64,000 nt of DNA, taken from assembly GCF_032335695.1 (NCBI RefSeq), contig NZ_JACTOJ010000001.1, forward strand, positions 124,001 through 188,000. The letters are read 5' to 3'. Both the position numbers and the translations under genes were made by a program. The DNA comes from JACTOJ01 sp032335695 (GTDB taxonomy: Bacteria > Bacillota > Clostridia > Clostridiales > Clostridiaceae). This document shows, piece by piece, positions 33,787 through 42,657 of this stretch (its first letter is position 1; each line of letters begins with the position of its first letter). The notes under the pieces are model-generated. The model saw nothing but the letters and a program-made list of their open reading frames with translations, made no database searches and was not told where the DNA came from.

Positions 33787-35079
33787 CTATTCCTCTAAAA
33801 AATTTTTTATGACTTTTCCATCGGGACAGTCAAGACTTAAGCCCATAAGTTTTGCTATTGTAGGACCTTCATCTATTAAATTCATGCTGTCTATAACTAC
33901 TTTAGATCTAATTCCTTTGCCAGAAGCAAAAAACATGGTAGTGTAATTTTCTATGGTGGGTAAGTAGCCGTGAGTGGCTAAGGTATATGGATTATCTTTA
34001 GCAGATGATTTAATGTCATCAGTATAGTTTCCAGAGGCTTCGTCCACAAAGTAATATCCTTTAGAGGCCTCAAGCATGAAGGTACAGCTTGGATCTGCAC
34101 CTAGAGCAGCGGCTTCGCTAGAGGTATATATGCTTTTTATGCAATTGTTATTTTTATTATTAAATTCAACTAGTTTATTATAAACTGAATCTTTTATTGA
34201 TTTTTCTTTTATATATACATAACAGGAACCATCACAGGTTTTGCCTAGAGCCTTCCATTGTTTAATATTATCTTTAGAATCTATCTGTAAAAGGCCATCT
34301 TTTTTAAACATAGAATTTATTCGTATAATTTTATTTTCATCTATGGAGGCATGGTCACCTAAAAGAATAATCGCAGAATCTTCATATACGCCTTTACTCT
34401 TCAGCCTATCAATTACATCGCCAAGCCTTTTGTCATGACGAATTAGCGCGTCGCTTGCTTCCTTAGAATAGAATCCATGGTGATGCCTTTGAGAATCTAA
34501 ATCAGTATAGTGTATAAGCATAAGGTTTGGTAAATATTTATCTATTGTATAAAGCACACTTTCGTGCACAAAGTTATCTAATTCTGGTTCATGTATCCCT
34601 TTTAATATGTGACCAAATTTTTTTACCAGCTTTATCTGATAAATAGGGCTTCCATTTAATAAAGAAACAAGCACTTGATTCTGCCAAGGCCTGTTAGCAA
34701 ATATTTCTGGAAGGTTATATTGTATTTTGGATTTTGCGGTTACCGGCCACAAAAGTGCGGCTGCAGTTAGTCCCTTTTCTATTGCCTTATCATAGAAAGT
34801 ATCGCTCTTAATATATTTTCTGTACCAGAACCAATCCGGTATTTTTCTTTCCGGCTGTATAAGAGTGTTATTTATAACTCCATGATTTTTAGGATATTTT
34901 CCAGTGACTATAGTAGCATGAGCAGGGTAGGTCAGAGACGGATATATAGAATAAACATTTTTGCAATAAGAAGCGGTTTGAATATATTTCTTAAAGTTTG
35001 GAAGATTATAAATGGTGTTGAAATCCAGTGATGAAAGTGCATCAAAGGATATTATTATAACATGTTTTGGAATTTTCAA
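33787..35079 (-). CDS. Alkaline phosphatase superfamily phosphodiesterase (NPP/AP-type)
   Basis: 430 residues. The metal and nucleophile region is IIISFDALSS (D13) and SLTYPAHATIVTGKYPKNHG, where the Thr of HATIVTG is the likely nucleophile. Second-site ligands include HYTDLDSQRHHHG and LLGDHASIDENK. This matches type I phosphodiesterase/nucleotide pyrophosphatase proteins. No clear signal peptide is seen, so it may be cytoplasmic. The start is TTG at 35079 with AGGAGAGGA upstream; no ATG is available. It is the first gene of a pair with the UMF1 transporter. Confidence 0.85.
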   Translation of the reverse strand: MKIPKHVIIISFDALSSLDFNTIYNLPNFKKYIQTASYCKNVYSIYPSLTYPAHATIVTGKYPKNHGVINNTLIQPERKIPDWFWYRKYIKSDTFYDKAIEKGLTAAALLWPVTAKSKIQYNLPEIFANRPWQNQVLVSLLNGSPIYQIKLVKKFGHILKGIHEPELDNFVHESVLYTIDKYLPNLMLIHYTDLDSQRHHHGFYSKEASDALIRHDKRLGDVIDRLKSKGVYEDSAIILLGDHASIDENKIIRINSMFKKDGLLQIDSKDNIKQWKALGKTCDGSCYVYIKEKSIKDSVYNKLVEFNNKNNNCIKSIYTSSEAAALGADPSCTFMLEASKGYYFVDEASGNYTDDIKSSAKDNPYTLATHGYLPTIENYTTMFFASGKGIRSKVVIDSMNLIDEGPTIAKLMGLSLDCPDGKVIKNFLEE

Positions 35080-35201
35080 ATTACCAGTCCTCTCCTACAG
35101 TTTATAGATTAATTTTAGCAGATAATGAAATTAGTAGTAAGTATTTAGCGGAGAATTTTACTTAAAATTAATATACCTTATAGCTGCTATTTTACTGTAA
35201 G

Positions 35202-35230
35202 TTGTCAAAAAAATTACATTATGCTATCAT
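35202..35230 (+). promoter_or_regulatory. Promoter of the SPOUT methyltransferase
   Basis: TTGTCA, a 17-base spacer, TATCAT, 46 bases before the start at 35276. Confidence 0.5.
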
Positions 35231-35275
35231 ACAATTTATAGGATACACCCAATAAATAAGTCAGGAGTTTACAAT

Positions 35276-36160
35276 ATGTTGAAATTTCAAGATATAAAAG
35301 AACTTTCAGTGGAGGAAAAGGAAAAACTATTTAAAGAGAGATATGTCGGCAGGCTGAAATTTATAGGAAAGCAGCATGGAATAATAAAAAAAATAGAAGC
35401 TTTAAATAAGAATACTAAGCCCAATCCTGAGAGATTAGCTGTAATAGAAGGAATATGGGGACTAAATTTACTTGTGGAAAATGATATTCCTTTAAAATAT
35501 CTAATCGTAAGCTTTGAAGATATTTATACCATAGAGGCACAAGTGTTAATTGATAAATTGATAGATAAAGCTGAAGAAATTTTTGTACTTTCTAAAAGAG
35601 TATTTACTACAATAAGCGAGAAGGAAAATTCTCATGGACTTCTTGCAGTATGTTACCTTCCTTATAAGGAATTCCAAGATATTCAGTTAAAGAAGAATAA
35701 TATAGTACTTGTGCTGGATGGACTTGAAATACCAGGAAATGTAGGTACTATAGTAAGATCTGCAGATGCTACTGGAATAGATGCAATAATAATTAACAAT
35801 AGAAAAACAAGATTAAATCATCCAAAGTTAATAAGAAGCAGTTTAGGAGCATGCTTCACTGTTCCAATAATAGATAGCAATTATGATGAAACTAAAAAAT
35901 GGCTGAAGGATAATAAATTTAATATTGTACTCACGGATACCAGAGCTGAAAAAAGCTATTTTGAATTTGATTATAATAATAGAGTAGCCATAATAATGGG
36001 AAGCGAAAAATATGGAATAGACGAGAGCTGGTATGAAGAAAAATATACCGGGATTTCAATACCTATGCTTGGAGAATGTGATTCGCTTAATGTAGGGGTA
36101 GCTGCAACAATAATAATGTATGAAGCATCTATGAAAAACAAAGAATTTATGAAAAGATAA
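35276..36160 (+). CDS. TrmH-family (SPOUT) RNA 2'-O-methyltransferase
   Basis: 294 residues. The N-terminal SpoU substrate-binding domain contains RLAVIEGIWGLNLLVENDIPLKYL. The C-terminal knotted SPOUT domain has motif 1 (LEIPGNVGTIVRSADATG), motif 2 (IIMGSEKYGI) and motif 3 (SLNVGVAATIIMYEA). It should methylate a ribose in rRNA or tRNA using SAM; the target site cannot be inferred. CAGGAG precedes the ATG. Single-gene unit with promoter and terminator. Confidence 0.92.
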   Translation: MLKFQDIKELSVEEKEKLFKERYVGRLKFIGKQHGIIKKIEALNKNTKPNPERLAVIEGIWGLNLLVENDIPLKYLIVSFEDIYTIEAQVLIDKLIDKAEEIFVLSKRVFTTISEKENSHGLLAVCYLPYKEFQDIQLKKNNIVLVLDGLEIPGNVGTIVRSADATGIDAIIINNRKTRLNHPKLIRSSLGACFTVPIIDSNYDETKKWLKDNKFNIVLTDTRAEKSYFEFDYNNRVAIIMGSEKYGIDESWYEEKYTGISIPMLGECDSLNVGVAATIIMYEASMKNKEFMKR

Positions 36161-36164
36161 TATA

Positions 36165-36210
36165 GTTGATGATAGCAAATTAATAATGGATTTTCTATCA
36201 TCAACTTTTT
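36165..36210 (+). terminator. Terminator after the SPOUT methyltransferase
   Basis: GTTGATGATAG (36165-36175) pairs perfectly with CTATCATCAAC (36195-36205), then five T. Confidence 0.9.
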
Positions 36211-36215
36211 ATGTA

Positions 36216-36656
36216 TCAACGTATAATATATTTTTCTAATTCCTGCATGGTTTCTCTTTCTTGCGAAATTATGTTCTTTACGAGAACTGCACTTTCTAAA
36301 TCCAAATCTCCCTTAACGATTTCTTCTGCCATATTTAGTCCTTTTTTCTCTCCTTCAAAAGCCTTCTTGCATAAGGTTTCTTTAGAATGTGCTCCAATGT
36401 TTTTTAAGCTAAGCATCATTTCGCCGATAGTGCCTGATATTCCAACGCTCTGAATAGGGGTGCCACCTAATTGCTTTATTCTAGAATTTAATTGAATAGC
36501 ATGCTGCCTATGCCTATTTAAGACCTTTATCATGGCATTTTTAGCGTTAATATCTTCTAGCTTTTGTATATATTTTTCATAACTGCTTATTGCCATGTAC
36601 TCACCTTTTAAAAAGGTATTGAGCTCTGATATAGCCGATGATTTTTCTTTATCCAC
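36216..36656 (-). CDS. DUF2383 ferritin-like protein
   Basis: 146 residues, all helical. LNTFLKGEYMAISSYEKYIQKLED and NRHRQHAIQLNSRIKQLGGTP give Glu/His pairs reminiscent of the ferritin-like DUF2383 fold; IISQERETMQELEKYI closes the bundle. Members are small cytoplasmic proteins, some linked to sporulation. Metal binding is not proven. The start is GTG at 36656 with GAGGAG upstream. It converges on the SPOUT gene and diverges from argG. Confidence 0.78.
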   Translation of the reverse strand: MDKEKSSAISELNTFLKGEYMAISSYEKYIQKLEDINAKNAMIKVLNRHRQHAIQLNSRIKQLGGTPIQSVGISGTIGEMMLSLKNIGAHSKETLCKKAFEGEKKGLNMAEEIVKGDLDLESAVLVKNIISQERETMQELEKYIIR

Positions 36657-36740
36657 TTTAACATCTCCTCAACATATGGTTGCTTTAAAAATTTTAGCAT
36701 TAATATATGTAGAAAAGTAAATATTATGCATTATAAAAAT

Positions 36741-36808
36741 ATGAATAATTATAGGAATATATTGCATAAATATAAAAAGAGTATTATAATATTCATATGC
36801 GATGAATA
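36741..36808. promoter_or_regulatory. Candidate ArgR operator region of argGH
   Basis: ATGAATAATTAT (36741-36752) resembles one arm of an ARG box. TATTCAT and ATGAATA (36790-36796 and 36802-36808) form an inverted pair separated by five bases. These half-sites bracket the promoter, one before the -35 and two at the start region. No complete 18-base box is present, so the assignment is tentative. Confidence 0.4.
36762..36790 (+). promoter_or_regulatory. Promoter of argGH
   Basis: TTGCAT, a 17-base spacer, perfect TATAAT (36785-36790). Confidence 0.65.
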
Positions 36809-36875
36809 AAATAAAATTTTTAAATAATAATATATAGTAAGATGTTTATTTGTCTAGAGGCAAGGGGGAGTAAAA

Positions 36876-38075
36876 ATGAAAGATAAAGTTGTTTTAGCAT
36901 ATTCAGGAGGACTTGACACATCAATTATTGTGCCATGGCTCAAAGAAAATTATGACTGTGAGGTAATAGCAGTATGTGCTGATGTTGGCCAAGGAGACGA
37001 TATGGAATACGTGAAGGATAAGGCCATAAGAATCGGAGCAGATAAAATTTATGTAGAAGATATAAAACATGAATTTGTAACTGAATATTTATACAATTAC
37101 ATAAAAAGCGGAGCAAAGTATGAAGGAAAATATATGCTGGGAACATCTCTGGCAAGACCTTCTATAGCAAAAAAGTTAGTAGATATAGCTCACGCTGAAG
37201 GAGCAAAATATATATGTCACGGCTGTACAGGAAAAGGAAATGACCAGGTAAGATTTGAAACTGCTGTTGCTTGTTTTGATCCAACTATACAAATAATAGC
37301 TCCTTGGAGAATTTGGAACATAAAATCCAGAGAAGATGCTATAGATTATGCAGCTTCAAAGGGGGTAGAGGTACCTGTAACTAAAGAAAAGATATATTCT
37401 AGAGATAAAAATTTATGGCATCTAAGCCATGAAGGTGGGGATTTGGAAGATCCTAAAAATGAACATAAGAAAGATTTATATCAGATGACAGTTCATCCTG
37501 AAGATGCACCAGATAAACCAGAATATGTGGAAATTTATTTTGAAAAGGGAGTGCCTCTTAAAATTAATGGAGAGCAGCTTTCACCAGTAGATCTTATAAA
37601 TGAATGCAATAAGATAGCTGGAAGAAATGGAGTAGGAGTAATAGACATAGTAGAAAATAGACTTGTTGGTATGAAGTCAAGAGGAGTATATGAAACTCCA
37701 GGCGGAACTTTATTGTATGAAGCACATGAAGCTTTGGAAAGATTAACCATAGATAAGAACACTTCTCATTATAAGCAAATGATTGGAATCAAATATGGAG
37801 AACTTGTTTATGATGGACTTTGGTTTACTGAGCTCAGAGAAGCTTTAGACGCATTCATAGATGTTACCCAGAAGAATGTTACTGGTACAGTTAAAATGAA
37901 ATTATATAAAGGCTATATTATGGTTGCATCTGTAGATGCTGAAAAGCCGCTTTATGATGAAGGAATATCGTCCTTTGGAGCTAGTGAACTTTATGATCAC
38001 AAGGATGCAGAAGGATTTATAAAATTATTCTCTCTACCATATAAAATAAAGGCAATGATTAAAGATAAGGAATGA
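36876..38075 (+). CDS. argG: Argininosuccinate synthase
   Basis: 399 residues. The N-terminal PP-loop LAYSGGLDTSIIVPWLKE binds ATP. YICHGCTGKGNDQVRFE and the citrulline/aspartate-binding EGGDLEDP segment are conserved. It joins citrulline and aspartate with ATP to make argininosuccinate in the cytoplasm. AAGGGGGAG precedes the ATG. argH follows after four bases, so the two are co-transcribed. Confidence 0.97.
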   Translation: MKDKVVLAYSGGLDTSIIVPWLKENYDCEVIAVCADVGQGDDMEYVKDKAIRIGADKIYVEDIKHEFVTEYLYNYIKSGAKYEGKYMLGTSLARPSIAKKLVDIAHAEGAKYICHGCTGKGNDQVRFETAVACFDPTIQIIAPWRIWNIKSREDAIDYAASKGVEVPVTKEKIYSRDKNLWHLSHEGGDLEDPKNEHKKDLYQMTVHPEDAPDKPEYVEIYFEKGVPLKINGEQLSPVDLINECNKIAGRNGVGVIDIVENRLVGMKSRGVYETPGGTLLYEAHEALERLTIDKNTSHYKQMIGIKYGELVYDGLWFTELREALDAFIDVTQKNVTGTVKMKLYKGYIMVASVDAEKPLYDEGISSFGASELYDHKDAEGFIKLFSLPYKIKAMIKDKE

Positions 38076-38079
38076 TATT

Positions 38080-39399
38080 ATGAAGCTTTGGGGCGGAAGA
38101 TTTAAAGAAAAAGAAAATAAGCTTATGGAAGATTTTAATTCTTCCTTGAGCTTTGATAAAAGATTATACCAAGAAGACATAAAAGGCAGCATTGTTCATG
38201 CTGAGATGCTTGAAAAATGTGGAATTATAAGCGGTGAAGATGGAAAAAAAATAATTGGGGGCTTAAACGATATATTTGAGAAGCTTGTCAATGGTGAAAT
38301 GCAGCTTGACGGTGACTATGAAGATATACACTCTTTTATCGAATTAAATCTAACTGAAAAAATTGGTGATGCTGGCAAAAAACTTCACACTGCAAGAAGC
38401 AGAAATGATCAAGTAGCTGTGGATATGAGATTGTATTCTAGAAAGAAAGCCTGCGAAGTTATTGAATACATAGATGAGCTTGTAAATGTACTTATGAAAA
38501 AAGGAAATGAAAATGAGGTTATAATGCCTGGTTATACACATCTTCAAAGGGCTCAGGTAGTGACTTTCAGATATCATATGCTAGCATATGTAAATATGCT
38601 TTTGAGAGATAGAAGGCGTATAGAAAATGCTATGGATATTTTAAATGAAAGTCCACTGGGCTGCGGAGCTTTAGCTGGAACTACCTATGAAATAGATAGA
38701 AGATATACCGCTGAAAATCTTGGATTTAAAAAGCCGGTTGATAATTTCTTAGACGGAGTTAGTGATAGGGATTATCTAGTAGAATTGATATCAGATTTTT
38801 CAATAATTATGATGCATCTTAGCAGACTTAGCGAAGAACTGATACTTTGGAGCAGCAAAGAATTTAGTTTTGTTGAAATGAGCGATGAATATTCTACAGG
38901 AAGCAGTATAATGCCTCAAAAGAAAAATCCTGATGCAGTAGAGCTTATCAGAGGAAAAACTGGCAGAGTATATGGAGACCTTATAAGAATCCTTACAGTT
39001 CTTAAAGGAATACCTCTGGCTTATAATAAGGATATGCAAGAGGATAAAGAAGGATTCTTTGATGCTGTAGATACTGTTCTTTCATGTCTTAAGATAATGA
39101 GCGGCGTTGTAAGCACAATGACTGTAAAGAAGGACAATATGGAACAGGCAGTTAAGAAGGGCTTCTTAAATGCTACAGAAGTTGCAGATTATTTAGTTTG
39201 CAAAGGCATGCCTTTTAGAGATGCACATAAAGTGGTAGGAGAAATAGTTCTCTATTGTGAAGAAAAGAAAAAGGATATTCTATCTATTTCTATGGGCGAA
39301 TTTAAAAGCTTCACTGAGCTTTTTGATGACAGCATATATGAATATATTGAATATAAAAATATATTGAAAAAAGGCATAAAGAAAGAAATAGGACTTTAA
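38080..39399 (+). CDS. argH: Argininosuccinate lyase
   Basis: 439 residues. N-terminal MKLWGGRFKEKENKLMEDFN, the HTARSRNDQVAVDMRLY segment and the fumarase/aspartase signature GSSIMPQKKNPD are present. It splits argininosuccinate into arginine and fumarate, the last arginine step. It is four bases behind argG and ends at a terminator at 39409. Confidence 0.97.
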   Translation: MKLWGGRFKEKENKLMEDFNSSLSFDKRLYQEDIKGSIVHAEMLEKCGIISGEDGKKIIGGLNDIFEKLVNGEMQLDGDYEDIHSFIELNLTEKIGDAGKKLHTARSRNDQVAVDMRLYSRKKACEVIEYIDELVNVLMKKGNENEVIMPGYTHLQRAQVVTFRYHMLAYVNMLLRDRRRIENAMDILNESPLGCGALAGTTYEIDRRYTAENLGFKKPVDNFLDGVSDRDYLVELISDFSIIMMHLSRLSEELILWSSKEFSFVEMSDEYSTGSSIMPQKKNPDAVELIRGKTGRVYGDLIRILTVLKGIPLAYNKDMQEDKEGFFDAVDTVLSCLKIMSGVVSTMTVKKDNMEQAVKKGFLNATEVADYLVCKGMPFRDAHKVVGEIVLYCEEKKKDILSISMGEFKSFTELFDDSIYEYIEYKNILKKGIKKEIGL

Positions 39400-39408
39400 A
39401 TAATAGAG

Positions 39409-39439
39409 CTGACGCTAATTGGTTTAGTGTCGGTTTTTT
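39409..39439 (+). terminator. Terminator after argGH
   Basis: CTGACGCTAA pairs with TTAGTGTCGG with two wobble pairs, followed by six T. Confidence 0.8.
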
Positions 39440-39483
39440 ATTTGTAAAACGAAAGCTATGTTTATAATATTTGAATTAAAAAG

Positions 39484-39512
39484 TTGCATAGTTTTGTGCT
39501 ATAAAGTAAAAT
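39484..39512 (+). promoter_or_regulatory. Promoter of proBA
   Basis: TTGCAT, a 17-base spacer, TAAAAT, 67 bases before proB. No T-box or other leader structure was recognised. Confidence 0.45.
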
Positions 39513-39579
39513 CAATACTAATAGTATATAATGGTTAGCATTTATTGAAAAATGTAAACTGCAGACAGGGAGGGCTAGT

Positions 39580-40380
39580 ATGTCTGAAAGACAAGAATAT
39601 ATGAAAAATGTGAAGAGAATAGTAGTAAAGGTAGGCTCTTCTACACTTACTTATTCTAATGGTCGTTTAAACTTAAAATGTATAGACAATTTAGCTTGGC
39701 AGATTGCTGATCTTCATAACAGAGGAATTGAAGTTGTTTTAGTTAGTTCCGGAGCAATAGCAGCAGGTATGGGGAAACTAGGAATTAATACTAAGCCAAA
39801 GAGCATACCTAAAAAGCAAGCGTGCGCTGCAGTGGGGCAGGTGGCACTTATGCATATGTACGATAAAATTTTTGGGGAATATGGGAAAAGCACTGCGCAA
39901 ATACTTATAACAAGAGAGGATATGAATCATAAAGATAGGCTTATCAATGCTAAAAATACCTTTAATGCTTTGATAAAAGATGGAGTGATCCCAATAGTTA
40001 ATGAGAACGATGCTATAGTTACGGAAGAAATAAAAATAGGAGATAATGATACGCTATCTGCATATGTATCTAATCTTGTACAAGCACAATTATTAATATT
40101 GCTTTCTGATATAGATGGTTTATATGACTCTAACCCAAACACTAACGAAAATGCTAAACTTATAGAATACATACAGAAAGTCAACGATGATGTTTATAGA
40201 CTTGCTGATGGGGAAGGTTCAAAGTTTGGCACTGGAGGAATGTTTACAAAGTTGAAAGCGGCAGAAATAGTTAATTTAAATGGAGCTGCTATGGTTATAG
40301 TAAATGGAGCTACTAAAAATATTTTAGAAAGTGTAATTCAAGGAGAAAATATAGGAACATTTTTCGATTCCAAATATTAA
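39580..40380 (+). CDS. proB: Glutamate 5-kinase, short form without PUA domain
   Basis: 266 residues. The amino-acid kinase fold is seen in RIVVKVGSSTLTYSNGRL (ATP site), VVLVSSGAIAAGMGKLG, IPIVNENDAIVTEEIKIGDNDTLSAYVSNL and FGTGGMFTKLKAAEI. It phosphorylates glutamate, the first step to proline. The common C-terminal PUA domain (about 100 residues) is absent; short ProB proteins are known in clostridia and usually keep activity. GGGAGGG precedes the ATG. proA follows after 16 bases. Confidence 0.95.
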   Translation: MSERQEYMKNVKRIVVKVGSSTLTYSNGRLNLKCIDNLAWQIADLHNRGIEVVLVSSGAIAAGMGKLGINTKPKSIPKKQACAAVGQVALMHMYDKIFGEYGKSTAQILITREDMNHKDRLINAKNTFNALIKDGVIPIVNENDAIVTEEIKIGDNDTLSAYVSNLVQAQLLILLSDIDGLYDSNPNTNENAKLIEYIQKVNDDVYRLADGEGSKFGTGGMFTKLKAAEIVNLNGAAMVIVNGATKNILESVIQGENIGTFFDSKY

Positions 40381-40396
40381 TTTAAGGGGCGAGAAT

Positions 40397-41656
40397 ATGG
40401 AGATTAAAGAATTAGTCACAACAAAAGCTAAAGAAGCCAAAAATGCAGCAAGAGTTATGGCGTATATAGATAGTGATGTAAAAAATAAGGCCTTGTCAGC
40501 AATGGCTGAGGGGCTTATTAAAAATAAAGAAAATATAAAAAAAGCTAACAGTCTGGATATGGAAAATGGAAAAGAAAAAGGATTATCTAATAGCCTTCTG
40601 GATAGGCTGCTTTTGAATGATGCCAGAATAGATTCTATGGCTCAAGGGCTTATGGATGTTAGCAAGCTTGAAGATCCCATAGGTGAAACTATAAGAGGAT
40701 GGAAGAACGAGGATAAATTAGATATAGCTCAAATGCGAGTACCTTTAGGTGTAATAGGAATTATTTATGAAGCTAGGCCAAATGTAACTGTGGATGCGGC
40801 GGCACTTTGCATCAAATCTGGAAATGCTGTTATACTGAAAGGTGGATCAGAAGCTTTGAATTCGAATAAAGCTATTGTAGAAGTTATTTATGAAGCTGGA
40901 ATTAAGGCTGGGCTTCCAGATGGATTCATCGAATTCTTAGATATTAAGGATAGAGAAGCAGTAAATGTGCTTATGAAGCTTAATACCTATGTGGATGTTA
41001 TAATTCCAAGAGGAGGAGCGGGTCTTATAAAGAATGTGGTAGAAAATTCTACCGTTCCAGTTATAGAGACAGGTGTAGGAAATTGTCATGTTTTTGTAGA
41101 TGAAAGTGCAAAAATCAAAGAGGCTATAAATATTATAGTTAATGCAAAGACTCAAAGGCCTGGTGTTTGTAATGCTATGGAAACATTGCTGGTGCATGAA
41201 AAAATAGCAAAAGAATTTTTACCTCTTCTCCATGAGGAACTTAAGAAATTCAAAGTTGAAATTAGAGGCTGTAAGGTGACAAATAGCATACTAAAGGATA
41301 TTAAAGAAGCAGAAGAATCGGATTGGGAAGCAGAATTTTTAGACTTAATATTGGCGGTAAAGGTAGTGAAATCCATAGATGAGGCAATTGACCATATATA
41401 CGAATACAGTACTAAGCATTCAGAAGCAATAATAACAGAAAATTACAGCAATGCACAAAAGTTTTTAAAGGAAGTAGATGCTGCAGCGGTATATGTAAAT
41501 GCTTCAACCAGGTTTACTGACGGAGGTAAATTCGGCTTTGGCGGAGAGATAGGAATAAGTACTCAAAAGCTTCATGCAAGGGGACCTATGGGCCTTAGAG
41601 AGCTTACGAGCACGAAATATATCATATATGGAAATGGGCAGATAAGAAATAAATAA
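40397..41656 (+). CDS. proA: Gamma-glutamyl phosphate reductase
   Basis: 419 residues of the aldehyde dehydrogenase superfamily. MRVPLGVIGIIYEARPNVTVDAAALCIKSGNAVILKGG is the ProA signature. The catalytic Cys lies in NAKTQRPGVCNAMETLL, and FGFGGEIGISTQKLHARGPMGLRELTS closes the enzyme. It reduces gamma-glutamyl phosphate to glutamate semialdehyde with NADPH. It shares a transcript with proB. Confidence 0.97.
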   Translation: MEIKELVTTKAKEAKNAARVMAYIDSDVKNKALSAMAEGLIKNKENIKKANSLDMENGKEKGLSNSLLDRLLLNDARIDSMAQGLMDVSKLEDPIGETIRGWKNEDKLDIAQMRVPLGVIGIIYEARPNVTVDAAALCIKSGNAVILKGGSEALNSNKAIVEVIYEAGIKAGLPDGFIEFLDIKDREAVNVLMKLNTYVDVIIPRGGAGLIKNVVENSTVPVIETGVGNCHVFVDESAKIKEAINIIVNAKTQRPGVCNAMETLLVHEKIAKEFLPLLHEELKKFKVEIRGCKVTNSILKDIKEAEESDWEAEFLDLILAVKVVKSIDEAIDHIYEYSTKHSEAIITENYSNAQKFLKEVDAAAVYVNASTRFTDGGKFGFGGEIGISTQKLHARGPMGLRELTSTKYIIYGNGQIRNK

Positions 41657-41723
41657 TATACAATTAGGAATAATAACTGTTAAGTAGAGGAATACTACCA
41701 TAAAAAAGAAAGGAATGTTTATA

Positions 41724-42023
41724 ATGACATGGGGCTTTTTTAATTATGGCATGGGATTCCCTTATTTTCTTAACTCAGCAGATGACAATGGACTTAAAAA
41801 CTATCACGATAAGTACGCAGTTTATGTAAACAACGACTATATAGGTGAGAAGGCATTGGTCACTCAGGGAGATAGCGTAAACAGCATTAGAAATTTTTTA
41901 AATGATCAAGGCTATGATAATTTTGCGACCAGTATTGAAGGCAGCAGATACAGCATAAAGTGCAATGAAGAGTCCAGCGGAAGCATAAAAAATGCAGTGA
42001 GCGTATATTTAAAGAATAAATAA
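41724..42023 (+). CDS. Small hypothetical protein with aromatic N-terminus
   Basis: 99 residues from the ATG at 41724, chosen because AGAAAGGA lies nine bases upstream; an ATG at 41715 is too close to that site. The N-terminus is unusually aromatic and glycine-rich (MTWGFFNYGMGFPYFLN), followed by an alternating segment (YAVYVNNDYIGEKALVTQGDSV) and a helix (SIRNFLNDQGYDNF), suggesting a compact alpha/beta fold. No cleavable signal peptide or known domain is recognised. It follows proA by 67 bases and is followed by a strong hairpin. Confidence 0.65.
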   Translation: MTWGFFNYGMGFPYFLNSADDNGLKNYHDKYAVYVNNDYIGEKALVTQGDSVNSIRNFLNDQGYDNFATSIEGSRYSIKCNEESSGSIKNAVSVYLKNK

Positions 42024-42059
42024 TAAAGGAATACTTGAAAGTTTTCTATGAATCTAATT

Positions 42060-42087
42060 AGAGGCGGCATAAACTTATGCCGCCTCT
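42060..42087. repeat. Perfect 13-bp GC-rich hairpin without T run
   Basis: AGAGGCGGCATAA pairs perfectly with TTATGCCGCCTCT around a 2-base loop. No U tract follows on either strand, so it is not a standard terminator. It may protect mRNA ends of the neighbouring convergent units. Confidence 0.7.
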
Positions 42088-42116
42088 ACATATATGTAAT
42101 TAATTTCTTAAATTAA

Positions 42117-42197
42117 TTATTTATCAAAATATCTTTCTAATAATCCTTTGAAAGCTCTTCCATGACTTGCTTCTTCTTGGATATGAGGAACAACTTC
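42117..42197 (-). pseudogene. Rubrerythrin 3' remnant (last 20-26 codons)
   Basis: The minus strand reads EEASHGRAFKGLLERYFDK then stop. This aligns with the end of the intact rubrerythrin 730 bases away (DEARHGRAFQGLLNRYFK). Upstream codons (EVVPHIQ) may or may not be rubrerythrin. The rest of the gene is missing: the frame runs into hairpin-forming unrelated sequence at about 42177-42198. It indicates a former tandem rubrerythrin pair, one copy destroyed. The nucleotide sequence differs from the intact copy, so the duplication is not recent. Confidence 0.75.
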
Positions 42198-42255
42198 CCT
42201 ACGGTGTAGGCTCTGCACGGAATTTCGTGGGAAAATCCCTTGAGTTTTCCCACGA
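42198..42255 (-). mobile_element. Hairpin pair at the rubrerythrin breakpoint, possible IS200/IS605-type right end
   Basis: CCTAC-GGT-GTAGG (42198-42210) and an 11-bp perfect stem TCGTGGGAAAA / TTTTCCCACGA (42225-42235 and 42245-42255) lie directly beside the truncated gene. Subterminal hairpins, and a structured guide RNA ending at the right end, are features of IS200/IS605 elements. No tnpA or tnpB reading frame is present, so at most this is a relic or a non-autonomous derivative. The family call is inference. Confidence 0.3.
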
Positions 42256-42318
42256 GTTTTCAGAAATTTTAATTCTTCTATTACCTAAAGTGTAACATCT
42301 TTATAATTTTTTGTCTCT

Positions 42319-42657
42319 TTACAGCATTGCCAAGATAATATCCCCATATTTATAAAAAATATCGGCATCACCTTTTTCAAAACGTACTAACTCCTGAAAT
42401 CCACGATAAAGCTCAATGCTCTTTGCTTCAAAGAATATAATATCCATTTCTTTTAAAACTTCTTTAATAGTAGGATATTCCCTAGCGCTTTCTTGAGGAT
42501 AACCGTCAAACCAACATGAGTATAACGACCATGCAACATCACAAAGTATTGATAAGGTAATTGTTTCGTCATTTTTATCTAATTCGAACATATCCAAAAT
42601 AACTGTTCGCGCAAGATATCGTTTTTTTGTGTTATTTTTAGAATCATTATTATTCAA
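42319..42657 (-). CDS. Hypothetical 112-residue protein
   Basis: The family is not recognised. The N-terminus is polar (MNNNDSKNNTKKRYLAR). The rest is predicted mostly helical with alternating acidic and aromatic residues (VAWSLYSCWFDGYPQESAREYP, LKEMDIIFFEAKSIELYRGFQELVRFEKG). It has no membrane segment or signal peptide. The start would be TTG at 42657 with a weak AAGAG upstream. It lies inside the block between the rubrerythrin remnant and the intact rubrerythrin, so it was probably brought in or stranded there. Size and composition would suit an immunity-type or phage-type accessory protein, but nothing proves it. Confidence 0.5.
   Translation of the reverse strand: MNNNDSKNNTKKRYLARTVILDMFELDKNDETITLSILCDVAWSLYSCWFDGYPQESAREYPTIKEVLKEMDIIFFEAKSIELYRGFQELVRFEKGDADIFYKYGDIILAML

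Noticed and set aside
36657..36875. T-box leader before argG
   Set aside because: No T-box core sequence or paired specifier stem was seen; ArgR-like half-sites are a better explanation.
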